The position numbers and the translations under genes were made by a program. Below the pieces are notes generated by a model. It did not search any database. It was not told where the DNA came from and worked only from the letters and a program-made list of their open reading frames with translations. Below, piece by piece: positions 24,124-35,400 of a DNA stretch of 64,000 bases. How positions within the stretch are numbered: position 1 is the first letter of the stretch; every line of letters starts with the position of its first letter. Source of the stretch: Bugula neritina (lineage: Eukaryota; Bryozoa; Gymnolaemata; Cheilostomatida; Bugulidae); NCBI GenBank assembly GCA_964035545.1, contig OZ037765.1, forward strand, positions 7,700,698 to 7,764,697, given 5' to 3'.

Positions 24124-26170
24124 TCAGATTGCTGATCATTTACAAACACTGACTCGGTGTGAAGTTACTGTTACAAGAACATTCATAAGCTAACCATCAA
24201 CTCTTAGTATCGTCTGAAAACTACTAATATTTATGATGGCTTTTGGATTAGACTCTATTTTACATTTCTTGTGTGGTAGTTCTGCAAAATGCTATATTTT
24301 GTTTTAAAAAAAGTCGAATAAATATTAGAGCGAGAAATTGAACTGTTTTGTTTAAAATTTCTATTAGATCACGAATGTTCAAGTGCCTAATAGAACAAAT
24401 CATGCGAGTTTAGGAGCTCACCATTGTCACCGCCGACCAGCTTACTGTATGCTGTTATTCTAATGCCTTGCTTGCTGTTTTCAGAAATGTTTGTAGATGA
24501 ATTTGTAGAACTAATATAACTTACCCTCTTTTTTATATCTATTTTCTTTCTGTATACCTCCAGGTACAGTTGATATGTATACTATTACTTTAACATTATA
24601 TTATAAATATTTTGAACTTTTGCAATCTATAAATGTGACCCAGCTATGAGATCTTTGTTTTGGTGATGATTAATGATAAGCTAGTGAGCTCTTTCTTCTG
24701 ACTTTATTACTTATTCCCCTACTATAGCTTTTTTATCATGAATCTGGTGATGGTTTTATTACTACTATTACTATACTTTGTTAAACTAATGTGAATCGAA
24801 ATTATATAACTGATATTTTCTATTTACATCAGTGGTAGCTATTTGTGTTCTCTAGCTGCTACTAATGTGTTTAGTTGTAAGTAAAAAAAATTGAATAAAC
24901 ACCACTTTAACAAAAGAAAGATGTATTTCATTGCTCATTTATGACAGAGTTCTATATATATATTGCAGTGGCATAAAGTGGTAGTTACATAATATTATTT
25001 TTGTTCAGCATCAAAGATTGTAAAGTTTTGAAGGTGTAATAATATACTATGTACTAGTGTTGTTTCATGCCTAGTACAGTATAAGTTCTTAAAATGTAAT
25101 ATAAATAGGTAGGGTATCACAAATGGCTGTAGAAATATTGTTACAACCCGGCTAATGGGTCGAGTTTCTACGTGAAGCTGAACCTTTTATATTGATATAA
25201 AAAAAAATCACTTGACTTGAATGCAGCAATAAATTTGGAATTAGATTATGTTATAACTAAATAATTATATACAGATTTGCTGATGTAGTTTACTCAGAAT
25301 GTATTGTACATAAGCTTGTAAGTGTTAGCTTCGGAGATTTCATTTGGTTCTTCAACTCCAAGCTGTACTACAATACACTATTGAATAAAAACATATCTTA
25401 GTGTAATCACAGTTATATAGATTTTAAAAAGTATGACTCAGGAAGTTATTACATATCACTATATAACTCATTAGAAGAAGTTACCTACAGCCACATTTAA
25501 TTCACTAGCATAATTGAAAATAGTCTCTCTTGCATAACCAACAAATTTTCATTGCCCCCCATAAATCTATCTAAATATTATTCATTAAGCATATGCAAGT
25601 TTGTTTACGATGAATCCAGAAGGCATTTGTATTTGAGAACGTACCAATTATGACTGTAGTCAATGTTTGCTAACGTAACAGCTGCAGTTGGCATCAGGAT
25701 ATTAAATATTTTCCATTCACTATAAAAAAAGCAAATGTTAGTTACCTAATGCATATTTATTATAATATAATTGCTGTTGCATGTAAATTATTATGTTCAA
25801 ATGGACATGTACCTATAATTTAAAAGCTGGGAACAATCCATCTGTAATCACAAAAAATAGAGTACAACGCTATATTTTCAACAGTCCTGGTGAGTGGGAT
25901 CTGAATGCTTACTTTAGTTTTATTTATGCAATATAGAAACTCTACAAACTATTTTATTCAACTCTAAATAAGACAACTTAAATATGTACCCAATGTTGTA
26001 CAATTCTTTCGTGTTGGTCCTGGCCAAGTGGACTATTATTTACATGACTAGTGCAAATTAATGGTAAAGCCTAGAATTATTGGACAAGAGTTTTTACAGT
26101 GCTGGGAGTTGTCGGACCAATTCTAAAATATGTTTTGCAAGTCCTAATTTCTACAGTATCGCGAAGTCTC
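24124..26170. other. TPM 3' UTR and TPM-RPS25 intergenic region
   Basis: AATAAA signals occur at about 24317 and 24892. No further exon 9 alternative and no RNA gene could be recognised. Confidence 0.5.
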
Positions 26171-26171
26171 G

Positions 26172-26201
26172 TCCTTTTACGTAAAACCTTCATTAAATAT
26201 G
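26172..26201 (+). promoter_or_regulatory. RPS25: Predicted 5' TOP start and first exon of RPS25
   Basis: A pyrimidine tract (TCCTTTTAC, 26172-26180) lies just upstream of an ATG whose G is the last exon base, followed by the donor GTAGGC. This ATG-then-intron layout with a C/T-rich start is common in animal ribosomal protein genes. It supplies the Met that the second exon lacks. Another ATG|GTAC at about 26528-26531 is possible but has no pyrimidine tract. Confidence 0.55.
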
Positions 26202-28231
26202 GTAGGCACGTTTTTCTTTTTCTTCTTATGCTTATATTTAAAACTACTAGCAATATATTTAAGAAACTTTGTACCTTATTAACACGCTTTTAAACTTGAG
26301 ACACAATATTTTTTATTAGTTTTTGTTACACCAATTTGGTACTGAATAACCAATTATTATAAAATAAACTCGTATTTATTTTCGATTTCATGAGATGTAA
26401 ACTTAGACTTGGAGTTAGTCCATGGTCATGTTGATGTTCTTCAGTGAAAACCTGCTAAAATTGATTTTTAATCTTTGTCTTGTCTGTAGCTAAAGATACT
26501 TGTAAATTTACCAAGCCGTTGGCATTTATGGTACTATAAGTAAGCCAAGTAAAATTTGTACTAAGTCTAATGTGTATAACTATGATTAAGTATGGTGTCG
26601 TGTCGGTGTACTTCTAGTTATACCAATCAAATTGTATTTGTAGTACTAGTAGCAGTTCAAAGTCAATAAGCTTGACACCAATTGCGGTGGAAAAATTAAA
26701 GATTGGAATTCCGCATTTTTTCAGATTCGCATTTAAATTTGCCAATATTAAAAGTTGCAAAACTTATTTTATGAATTGCATTTATTTTTAATTTCTTACA
26801 GTACCATTAGTATTACCAATACTAATAAATGTTAAATATAATAATCTATATGGGTACTAATAGTATTTAGATGAGTTATACTAATAATAGTAAATAGTAA
26901 TAGATTTAGTATTCAGATTACTCCGACTGACTCTTGTTATATTGATCTATATTTTTTAACCTTATATGGTATATACTACTATCATAATAATTATTTTATT
27001 ACTGTAAAACTTCTACTCCATATATTTTTAGCCGCCAAAGAAGGCAGGTAAAGATAGTAAAACTCCTAGTAAGGCGCCGGCCAAGAAGAAAGAAGGGTCT
27101 GGTGGTAAAGCTAAGAAGAAGGTATCTAACATTTGCAATTAAATTAAATCAGTAGAAAAGTCTTGGTAGCTGTACTACAAGTAGGCATGAAAATTTTTTT
27201 AATTAGTTTAATATATTCACGTTCATCATTCTCGAAACCAATTAACCTTGTTAAATACTTACTTGAAAATCTTAATAAAGGCTGATAAAATATTTTAGAA
27301 AATTGCTTGGCATAGTTGCAATTTAAATGCTTGAAGACTTGATTCAAGTTACTTATTGCTTCAAACACAAACTGATGCTATGCTGTGAGTTGAAATATCT
27401 TGTGATAAATATCATTGCTGAAGAAATTATTTGCAGAAGTGGTCAAAAGGAAAAGTAAGAGACAAGTTGAACAATTTGGTTTTGTTTGACAAAGCTACAT
27501 ATGATAAATTGCTGAAGGAAGTACCAGCTTACAAGTTGATTACCCCATCAGTTGTTTCTGAAAGACTAAAAGTTAGAGGTAGCTTGGCTAGAGCAGCTCT
27601 CGCTGATCTTCATTCTAAAGGTAAATTGTTTTGATTGTAAATATTTTTGAACGTGTAATATAAATTGGTGTAATTACCAACGTAAAGATTAAAAATAATG
27701 ATTATTTGCTTCCAGGTTCAAATACTCAACAGAAATTTCAATAATATGCTTAGGTATTGAGTTGTATAAGTATACAGTAAGTTGATAGTATAGAGTTGTG
27801 AAAAGCTGAATTACTTGCTGGTATTAGCTTTAATTAGTAGAAACAATAGTAATATTTATAATTGTAATGTGAAAAACCATTGTATGGGTGTAACTTTTTT
27901 TCCTCTTTTTTAAGCTGTAATGGAGAAGTTGGTTTATGAGTTTGGTGTACCAGGTTGTGCTTTTAATATAACATCACAGTTCCACAAAAAAAGTTTCCTA
28001 CCTCTGGGAATGTGGATATAATATGATGAAAACTTCACTGACCTGTTCATACAACACAATGGTGATAGTTTGTCTGAATCCATAATCTGCTAGTGTTTAC
28101 TGCAACAAAATTATTTATTCTTTTTGTGTACAGCTTAGGTTTGTGTTGCAGGATTGATAAAGTTGGTGAGCAAACACAGAGCACAGATTATATACACCAG
28201 AATTACTAAAGGTGAAGATGAAGCCGAGTAG
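26199..28231 (+). CDS. RPS25: 40S ribosomal protein S25 (eS25)
   Basis: Exons 26199-26201, 27032-27121, 27437-27620 and 28152-28231 give 118 residues. The order is a Lys/Pro-rich N-terminal tail ([20 protein letters not shown]), the conserved [20 protein letters not shown], the winged-helix-like core [20 protein letters not shown], and [15 protein letters not shown] with an acidic C terminus. eS25 sits on the head of the small ribosomal subunit. All splice sites are GT-AG and phases agree. A polyadenylation signal AATAAA follows the stop at about 28255. The initiator exon is the least certain part. Confidence 0.95.
27915..27953 (+). other. RPS25: Possible 39-nt in-frame cassette exon of RPS25
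   Basis: A strong pyrimidine tract and TTTTTTAAG precede this interval, and GTTGTG follows it. It fits the phase-1 junction between RPS25 exons at 27620 and 28152 without a stop, and would insert [13 protein letters not shown] after SK. The donor is weak. Nothing like it is known to me in eS25. Confidence 0.3.
28021..28082 (+). ncRNA. Weak candidate C/D box snoRNA in the last RPS25 intron
   Basis: Box C-like ATGATGA (28023-28029), an internal CTGA (28038-28041), a C'-like GTGATAG (28062-28068) and box D CTGA (28074-28077), with GGAT before and ATCC after as a possible short stem. Ribosomal protein introns often host snoRNAs. The internal CTGA sits too close to box C for a normal guide, and no rRNA target could be tested. 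Confidence 0.25.
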
Positions 28232-29368
28232 ATTGTGATTTACTTCTTACCTAATAAATAATATGCTCTAAAACTAACATCTTGTTGATTTATTTTTCAG
28301 CATTGTAATAAATGCAAAATCTCTAATATGAGACCAAGTAAAAATAAAATTCACTATAGCTATCTGACTGTGACCTGTTGGAAAGAAGATTGCATAATCT
28401 TTTTTATAATTCAAATAGTTGCAAAACTTGAAATATTATGTACAGCATATATTATAAAAACAGCAGTGAACTTTCATGAAAAAATAATAATTTGAATTTT
28501 AACGAAGTGCATGATTGTCATAAATTCTGTTGAAATGAACAACTTTTCACAAGTGATGCTCATTTTAATCTTTTACTGGGGTATGGGAAGAATATGATTG
28601 AATACTAGTACATTCAAGGGTTGTACATACTGGACTAGGAAGGTTAAGACTTGAGTAAGTGGAATATAAATAAGGGATTTTACAAAGGTGACGTGACTGG
28701 ATTGTGGGTGAAACAATCGGTTTTGGCTATAGTCCTCAAAATTTGCTTGGTGGCCTAAATGATGGTGCTGCTAAATTGTTCTTGTTTTGCATTGGCTGCA
28801 TGTAGCCTGTCAAACTCTACTTGAGGTTTGAATATTTGCTTTTACATTCCCAGAGTTTAGTTTGCCTACAATGTGATATTTTTAGACTATAATAGTCCTA
28901 ATTGGTAAAATAGTTCAACCTTGTCTGTGCACTAGTAATTTTCGGAAGCTGCCAGTTGTACACATTTAGCTTGATTAGTCATTTACTTATTGATGCACCA
29001 TGTGCAATGCAGGAAATTTCTGATAATTTGGAGCATATTAAATATAATAAGTTGCTTTGAGTAAATTAGTATAAGAAATGCAACTGTTTGTAATTAGACC
29101 GACTTGGCATTTACACTGGCTACAATAGACCCTCTGTTCACATGCAATACTGCGAGCAATGCATCTTCAATAAATCTAATAGTGAAAGCAACATTTAACT
29201 CTGCTGTATTTGTTGTCATTTTGAGTGCAGAAGATATACACGGATTTATAAACACAAATTCTAATTAGACATTTATTGCTTTATCACAGTCAGCCGTTGG
29301 TGCCTATAGCTTAACCAGGCACATGATATCTGGAAGATATTTAGACATTTGTTGCTACAAGCTCTACC
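28232..29368. other. Intergenic region RPS25-GPCR
   Basis: AT-rich sequence. No exon of a Venus-flytrap ligand domain or other gene was recognised upstream of the receptor start. Confidence 0.5.
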
Positions 29369-32332
29369 ATGGATGTATCAGAACTTACTCCTACTGTGGA
29401 GAAAATATACTTCTCAGAGAAACAGCATTTATCTTTCAGTCTTGTGATGGGTAGCCTTTCCTTGTTCGGATTTATCTACTGCGTGTTACTCATAGTATTC
29501 AATGTAAGGTACAGAAACCTCAGGTGAGCTAGTATGGCTATAATATTTCTCATCTGTTTTTTACTATTCTTGTTTTGAAAGCAGCACTTTTGGCATTGTT
29601 TCGGATTAGGAACACTTTGTGTATTTTACCACATAGTTCTTGGCAGACGTGTTTCAGTTTTATAGGAGACTCAGTGCATTGTTCATTGTCAAACCATGTT
29701 GATTTTTCTCAAAATAAAATTAAGCCAAAAAGAAGTAGTGTTATAATTTTTAGGTGGCTTCATGTATCTTTTTTTGAAGTTGAAAATTTATAGACTGGGG
29801 AAGGGACCTTCATTTAAGCACCCCTGCTGTAGGTAGCAAGAATGAAGGCGTAAACCTACTTGTAATCTGCGTATATTATGTTTTCACTGAAAAAATAGCA
29901 TATTACACCAACTGCCTATTTCTCTAGCCTAAACAATACTTTCTAATGAGTTTATATTCTACATGTGAACATTCACCTTGCTTATGGCTGGTCTAACAAA
30001 TAACTGGAACAGCCAAAATTGCATAGAGCTCCACACTTGTATTTTAAAAAAGAAAACAATTTAACATTTAGGAGCAGTAGTGGAGGAATTAATATAGCCT
30101 AAATTCTTTAATTTTTTTGGTTAAATTATGGTTTGGGCTGCAGTTGAAATTCCAATGCCAGAGTGTACTACAACAGTGATAATGCTACGTCATATCTTCC
30201 AGGTTCATAAAGATGACGAGTCCACGTATCAACATCCTGATGACTATTGGAGGCTTAGTAATGTATAGCTATTCTATGTTGGTGGCCATCTCACCTCTCT
30301 TACCTGTTCATCAGTCTCATTACCAGGTAATAAACCTTTAGATGCAAAGCCACTGTATTTTGGCTAACTAAGATTTCTAACTATTAGGGATTGCGTTTTA
30401 AATGCAAGTGTTTTAGTTAATAGGTCGCCAATTTGTTATGTTGCAACAACAGTTGGGATCTGGATTTCACAAGCAGATAACTTTTTCTACTTTCCTTATA
30501 ATTTTTGAGCCAATTATGGGTTACTGTTGATATGCACATGATCTCAAATGAGGTATAAAACTTTTTGTCAGATGTCATCCCTGTCAGATCATGTTGTATG
30601 ACTATATGTTAGATTCAGTAGGTATCATACATTTTATATATTTACATCCCCTCCCCTCTTTTGCTTGCCCCATTCTGAAAGGCTAACAGAAATTGTACCC
30701 TGATTAATACCGATATTATAAACTCTAAAAACATTTTAAAAACTATAAAGATAAAGATGCAGTGAATCTGCGCTAATACAGTAAATAGTGTGCGTTGATC
30801 TATAGAATCTAGTTCAAGTGTAGAAATAAGCTGCACTAAGATAACAGTTTCCAATTAGCTAGTACAGAAGTAGACAAAGCTACCAAGTTACTCTTACAAT
30901 CATTATCCAGTGTTTTGTTAACCAAATGAAAGTTACAAAAATTTAGAAGTTTCAAGTTTTCTCAGATTTACATATCCATGTTCCCAGTTAATTCTGGGTA
31001 GATGTTTGGACTTACCACTTGGATCTGTATCATATAGAACTCTTCATAAGTAAAATGTAATAGCTCCAAATAGTAGTTGCCTGCAATTATTATAATGCAG
31101 TGTGTACACCAACAAAGTTTTTATTTATTTTTTTTGTGTATGGGAATATATTATTTAACATACACTTGCCTATGTTGCATGTGACACAAGTTGTATTTGC
31201 TGTAAGCAAATAATATAAATGCCTGCCGCTATCTCTTACATCCTGCAATAGAGTGTATATAATACATTCACACAATTCAATTATATATGACACATAATAG
31301 AATCATAATTAGTATTTGAAGTTTACTATGCATTATAATATAACATCTTAAGCTTATATCTCTAGTAGAGTATGGACTGCAGTATAGATTAAAGGGACTC
31401 CAAGTAAAACTTTTGCCATGTTTGAGTTACAATTAAAATAATATTTTCATGTTTGACAGAGTAAATATCTTATAAATTTATTTTTAGCTTCAGTATTGGC
31501 TGTTAACTATAGGATTCACTCTGCTAGTTGGGTCAATGCTTGTCAAGGGATGGCGAATTTATCGACTGTTTTTATATCAAAAGAAGAGAAAACAGGTATG
31601 AATTCATATTAAGAAGCAACCTAAGTACTTTTGTAATTTACTTTTCAGCTGTTAGTTGCCTGCTCATTGAATGCAAATGTGTGAAGTGGGCAAATTTCAA
31701 TTAATTGCAGTATTTGTCAAAAATCAAATTATTTTTGATTTTTAGCAACATTTTTGTGGCATAGTTTTGAAGCAACACTTTTGAATAGCAGGTTTCATAA
31801 ATGTGTTATGCAATTTAAAAAGACTTTAGATAAAACAACTGATGGAAACTTCTAGGGTACATTAAGAATAATTCTTATTTTAATACTAGAATTATTATAG
31901 GAAATATTGTAAGAGGCTGATTTTAATTAAAAGTTTGTAATATTTACTGTGCACAGGCATGTAGTAAATATTATTGCACAGTCTAAAGGTAAAATAAAAA
32001 CTTTGTAAACACACAGGAGTTACCTTAAATTTACCTGCTATGCATTTATCATATACACTTTATAATAAGTTTTCTTTCTTTGGCAAACTTAAGTGCTGAG
32101 TTTTTGTTTTGTAGTCTATAAAAGATGGGAACCTGGTAGTGGCTTTGCTAGCATTTCTAGTGTTGGACACGTCATTCATGTTGTGTTGGCAGTTGTCCGA
32201 CCCTCTCACATGCTCTTTTCTAAGCTGTACTTCAACTGCTCAATCTACTTGGCTGCTGGTATTGAGTGCATATAAGCAAGTATTTGCACTAGCAGCCTGT
32301 TTTGTAGGGTGAGTAGGCTACTGTATAAGCAG

Positions 32333-32391
<59 letters not shown>

Positions 32392-34693
32392 CAACATGTG
32401 TGCTAGATTATAATTAACCGTATATACAAGTATATATTTTCATAACTAATTTTTTTTATAGATGGGCTATTCGCCATGTGACATTCCCTGCATTAGATGA
32501 TGGAAGAAGCTTGCTAATAACTACAGTGTTGAGTCTAGTTTCTACCAGCATTATCTCTGCTGTAGTGGCACTCTACCCACAATATGTACAACTTCCTGTT
32601 TATATGTCTTCTGCTCTCGCTTGGCTCACGACAACTGTTGCTCTATCAGCAGCTTTTCTGCAAAAGGTATGCATATAAAAAAACTGCAAAACTGAGCTTA
32701 AAACTCACTTTTCTGCTTATTTTGCTTTTTTAGTTTGCTTTTAGTCCTGTAAGTGGATACAAACTATTTTAATGCATCCGTACTGTGAAAATTGCAGATG
32801 TTTGTGATATACCATAATAAAGGCAAAGAGCCATATATGAACTCCGTTTCTAAATATATACAAGCACCTATGTCCAATGATGCAGGGGAAGAACTATTAA
32901 AAGTTCTCGGAGAAAATCATTATTTGAAACAAAGACTCCATGAGGTATGGAAGTTATATAATATTAATGTTGAAGTCGATCTCTAGCTATTATATTATAA
33001 TATATGGGTTATATTGTTATATCTGTCTATTGTAAATACTTTATTGGGATTTATGACTCTTGACGGATTTTACTAGAAAACTGCCATACATAATTACTTT
33101 ATTAGTATTTCTAATTGCTATTGATTTCAGGCTTCGTTACATGCTTGACTTGATGAAGTGACTACTGGACTGTCTACTCATTGTCTATGAAATATCAGTC
33201 TGACCAAAACCCATCATTATTAAATATCCAACTCTATTTCAGTACCAAATATTATTAGAATATTGTATTACAGGACGCCACATCCGACTGTTAAAAGTTC
33301 TAATTTTCATTTCACTTGCACTACTAGAATTGCAATTAATAAACAGTGTGCAGGCCTTACATTTATTAATGTCTTGGTGTATGCTGACTGATAGATTAAT
33401 TCATGAAATCTGTTAGAAACCCAATACCCAAAAATTTTTGGGACATTTACAAAAGATCACTCAAATAATTGTGCATCTATCATATTACAATGCTCAATAA
33501 ATTTAATGCATAATTACTCTAAAAAAGTAGAAAAGATTTAGCTCTGTTTACATCTATGAAAAGAAGATGGGTTCTTTTACTGAAGCAAAATTTTCTTGCT
33601 CTTATGTTTTCAAGTTTATTTATAATCACAACTTTTCTGGTAGCTTGATGCCATTGCATAAAACAACTCATACTCACTACATGGCTTGCAAGCTGCACAG
33701 GAGATCACTAAATGTTCTCCTTCACATCTGTTTAGCTTTCATTGACCAGTCTAGCACAACGTCATGCTATACAACAACACCTGTTTTGAATAGATGATGC
33801 CTTCTTCCTTTCTTAGTTTGTAAACATCTTAATAGTATACAAATTGTATAAGAACTCATTGGTTTGTTTACGAGAAACAACAACCAAACTTTATTAGAAA
33901 CTCTGTAGATCTCTCAACTAACTCCTTTGATGTTTTGTATTTATTACAGACAGAAAGCATGATAAACCAACTAAGAAAACTGGTTCCAGATACTCTACAC
34001 GTTGGACAGGAAGTGAGTCATGCTAACTCATCTGCTACCCACGGTACATACAACTCTACACAGATGGATAAACCTTATCTTTTGCACCTGCTTAGTACAT
34101 GTTGTGCAAAAATTGAGTCTGAAGAACATCAGCCTGAAAAACTTGTACTTCAACAGAAATTTCAAAACAACGAGCGTCTTCTTTCACTTGACAAGCCTTG
34201 TCCGCTGGATCATACTCTGAGTTTGACTTCAAGGCTATCTGGTAACAGTATTATGGGGTCGCCAATGCATACCCGACCTATCTTACCCTTGCAAGATGAA
34301 GTTAGTCAGCTGGCAACAATTGAGTACGGCTGCGGGAACAATATAGACTTGATATGTTCCATTGCTGATACGTATGAGTTACCTAGTGATTCGGATACAT
34401 ACTCATACTTGAGCAACTGTCTTATACAAAGAAACTATGAGCCTAATAGATTAGATAGTGTAGAGAGATCAGTGCGAAGAAGTCAAGGTAGTATTCCTAC
34501 AAGTTGCCAGAAAGAGCATCAGGCTTCACCCCCAACAGATATGAACGGAATGAGTAAGACGGGGAGACACAGGAAGTACAGGAGAAGAAGCAGGTCTCAA
34601 CCAGCTTCCCTTCGTCGTTCACGACATCAGAATGATAAAACTACTAAGCCAAATATCATGACAGATTCTAACTGTAGCACTGTGATTCTTTAG
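29369..34693 (+). CDS. Class C G-protein-coupled receptor, GABA-B/GPR156-like, without large ectodomain
   Basis: Exons 29369-29523, 30203-30326, 31488-31595, 32115-32308, 32462-32666, 32798-32944 and 33950-34693 give 558 residues with consistent phases. Family hallmarks: a loop 1 sequence NVRYRNLRFIKMTSPRINIL joining TM1 and TM2; WLLTIGFTLLVG...KGWRIYRLF in TM3; IKDGNLVVALL at the start of TM4/5; a TM6-proximal RHVTFPALDDGRS; and TM7 ending FLQKMFVIYHNKG. After TM7 comes a predicted coiled coil (LLKVLGENHYLKQRLHE, then TESMINQLRKL), as in GABA-B subunits, and a roughly 220-residue hydrophilic tail with a basic RRRSRSQPASLRRSR patch, ending STVIL. The ATG has an excellent context (ACCATGG), and only about 20 residues precede TM1, so there is no agonist-binding domain in this model. 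Upstream exons through an acceptor at 29338 cannot be fully excluded. Ligand unknown. Confidence 0.88.
32336..32389. repeat. (TA)n microsatellite
   Basis: About 27 uninterrupted TA units in the GPCR intron between exons 32308 and 32462, just after the donor side. Confidence 0.97.
33131..33500 (+). other. Possible alternative terminal exon of the GPCR
   Basis: Acceptor TTGATTTCAG is followed by an exon in phase 0 with the preceding coiled-coil exon. It reads ASLHA then TGA, and a downstream AATAAA lies at about 33495. Use of it would give a receptor of about 316 residues lacking the second coiled-coil segment and the long tail. Confidence 0.45.
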
Positions 34694-34707
34694 AATATAC
34701 ATGTACA

Positions 34708-34835
34708 CTACTCTCTATATAAATTATAAGCTACTCTCTATAAAGAATATAAACCACTGTCTATATAGAATATGCACCACTCTCTATATAGAATACAAAC
34801 CACTATCTATGTAGAATATACACTACTATATAATT
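34708..34835. repeat. Diverged ~31-bp tandem repeat in the GPCR 3' UTR
   Basis: Four units resembling CTCTATATAGAATAYAAACC and CACT, beginning right after the stop codon. It probably lies in the transcript's 3' UTR. Confidence 0.8.
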
Positions 34836-35400
34836 CATATAAATGAGTAGACCACCCAAGAAGCATTTAAATTTGTTAATTATAACTATTCCAATCACAT
34901 AATAATGTTGGTGTTTTTCTTCTAAAATTTATTATTTTTTTACCATTTCTTGCTTTAAATAATTATTAAAATTTCATGAAGTAAATCTACCTCATGCAGC
35001 TGTTGATTATTATTATTGTTGTTGCTTTGTGTGTCAGAAACCTACTATATAAAATATATTATTTTCAAATCAAATATAAGTCTTGTAAATTTACAGCATA
35101 TATACTAGATTGAATAGCTTTCCAACCAACAAAAAGCTACCGACTTTTTTATATGCCAACATCAAGTTGTTTTGTTTCTCCATACTTACAGGAAATAGCA
35201 AGAAATTACTGCAGAAATTTCCAATAGACAAACAGTTCCTATCAATGGTCAATATACATTGCCATGTACCATAGGCATTGTTGAAATCTGTAGACCCTGC
35301 CAAGTGGGACAAGAAGAAAGGCGCCAGCTAACAGAGCAATCTGTGCTCTCTTATACCAATAGCTAATTTACTCAAGTTCTTTAAAGTTTTTGTTTCATAT
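34836..35400. other. Convergent intergenic region
   Basis: Lies between the ends of the GPCR (plus) and the LRR receptor (minus). AT-rich, with no coding support. Confidence 0.5.

Noticed and set aside
24663-24702. GTGATGA...CTGA as a C/D snoRNA
   Set aside because: Only about 40 nt between boxes, no end stem, not in an intron.
33567-33797. 76-residue plus-strand frame between GPCR exons
   Set aside because: Lies in the intron before the last GPCR exon, with no family resemblance and no phase-compatible splice sites recognised.
34020-34220. Second frame inside the last GPCR exon
   Set aside because: Shadow of the real tail-coding frame that continues from the coiled-coil exon.
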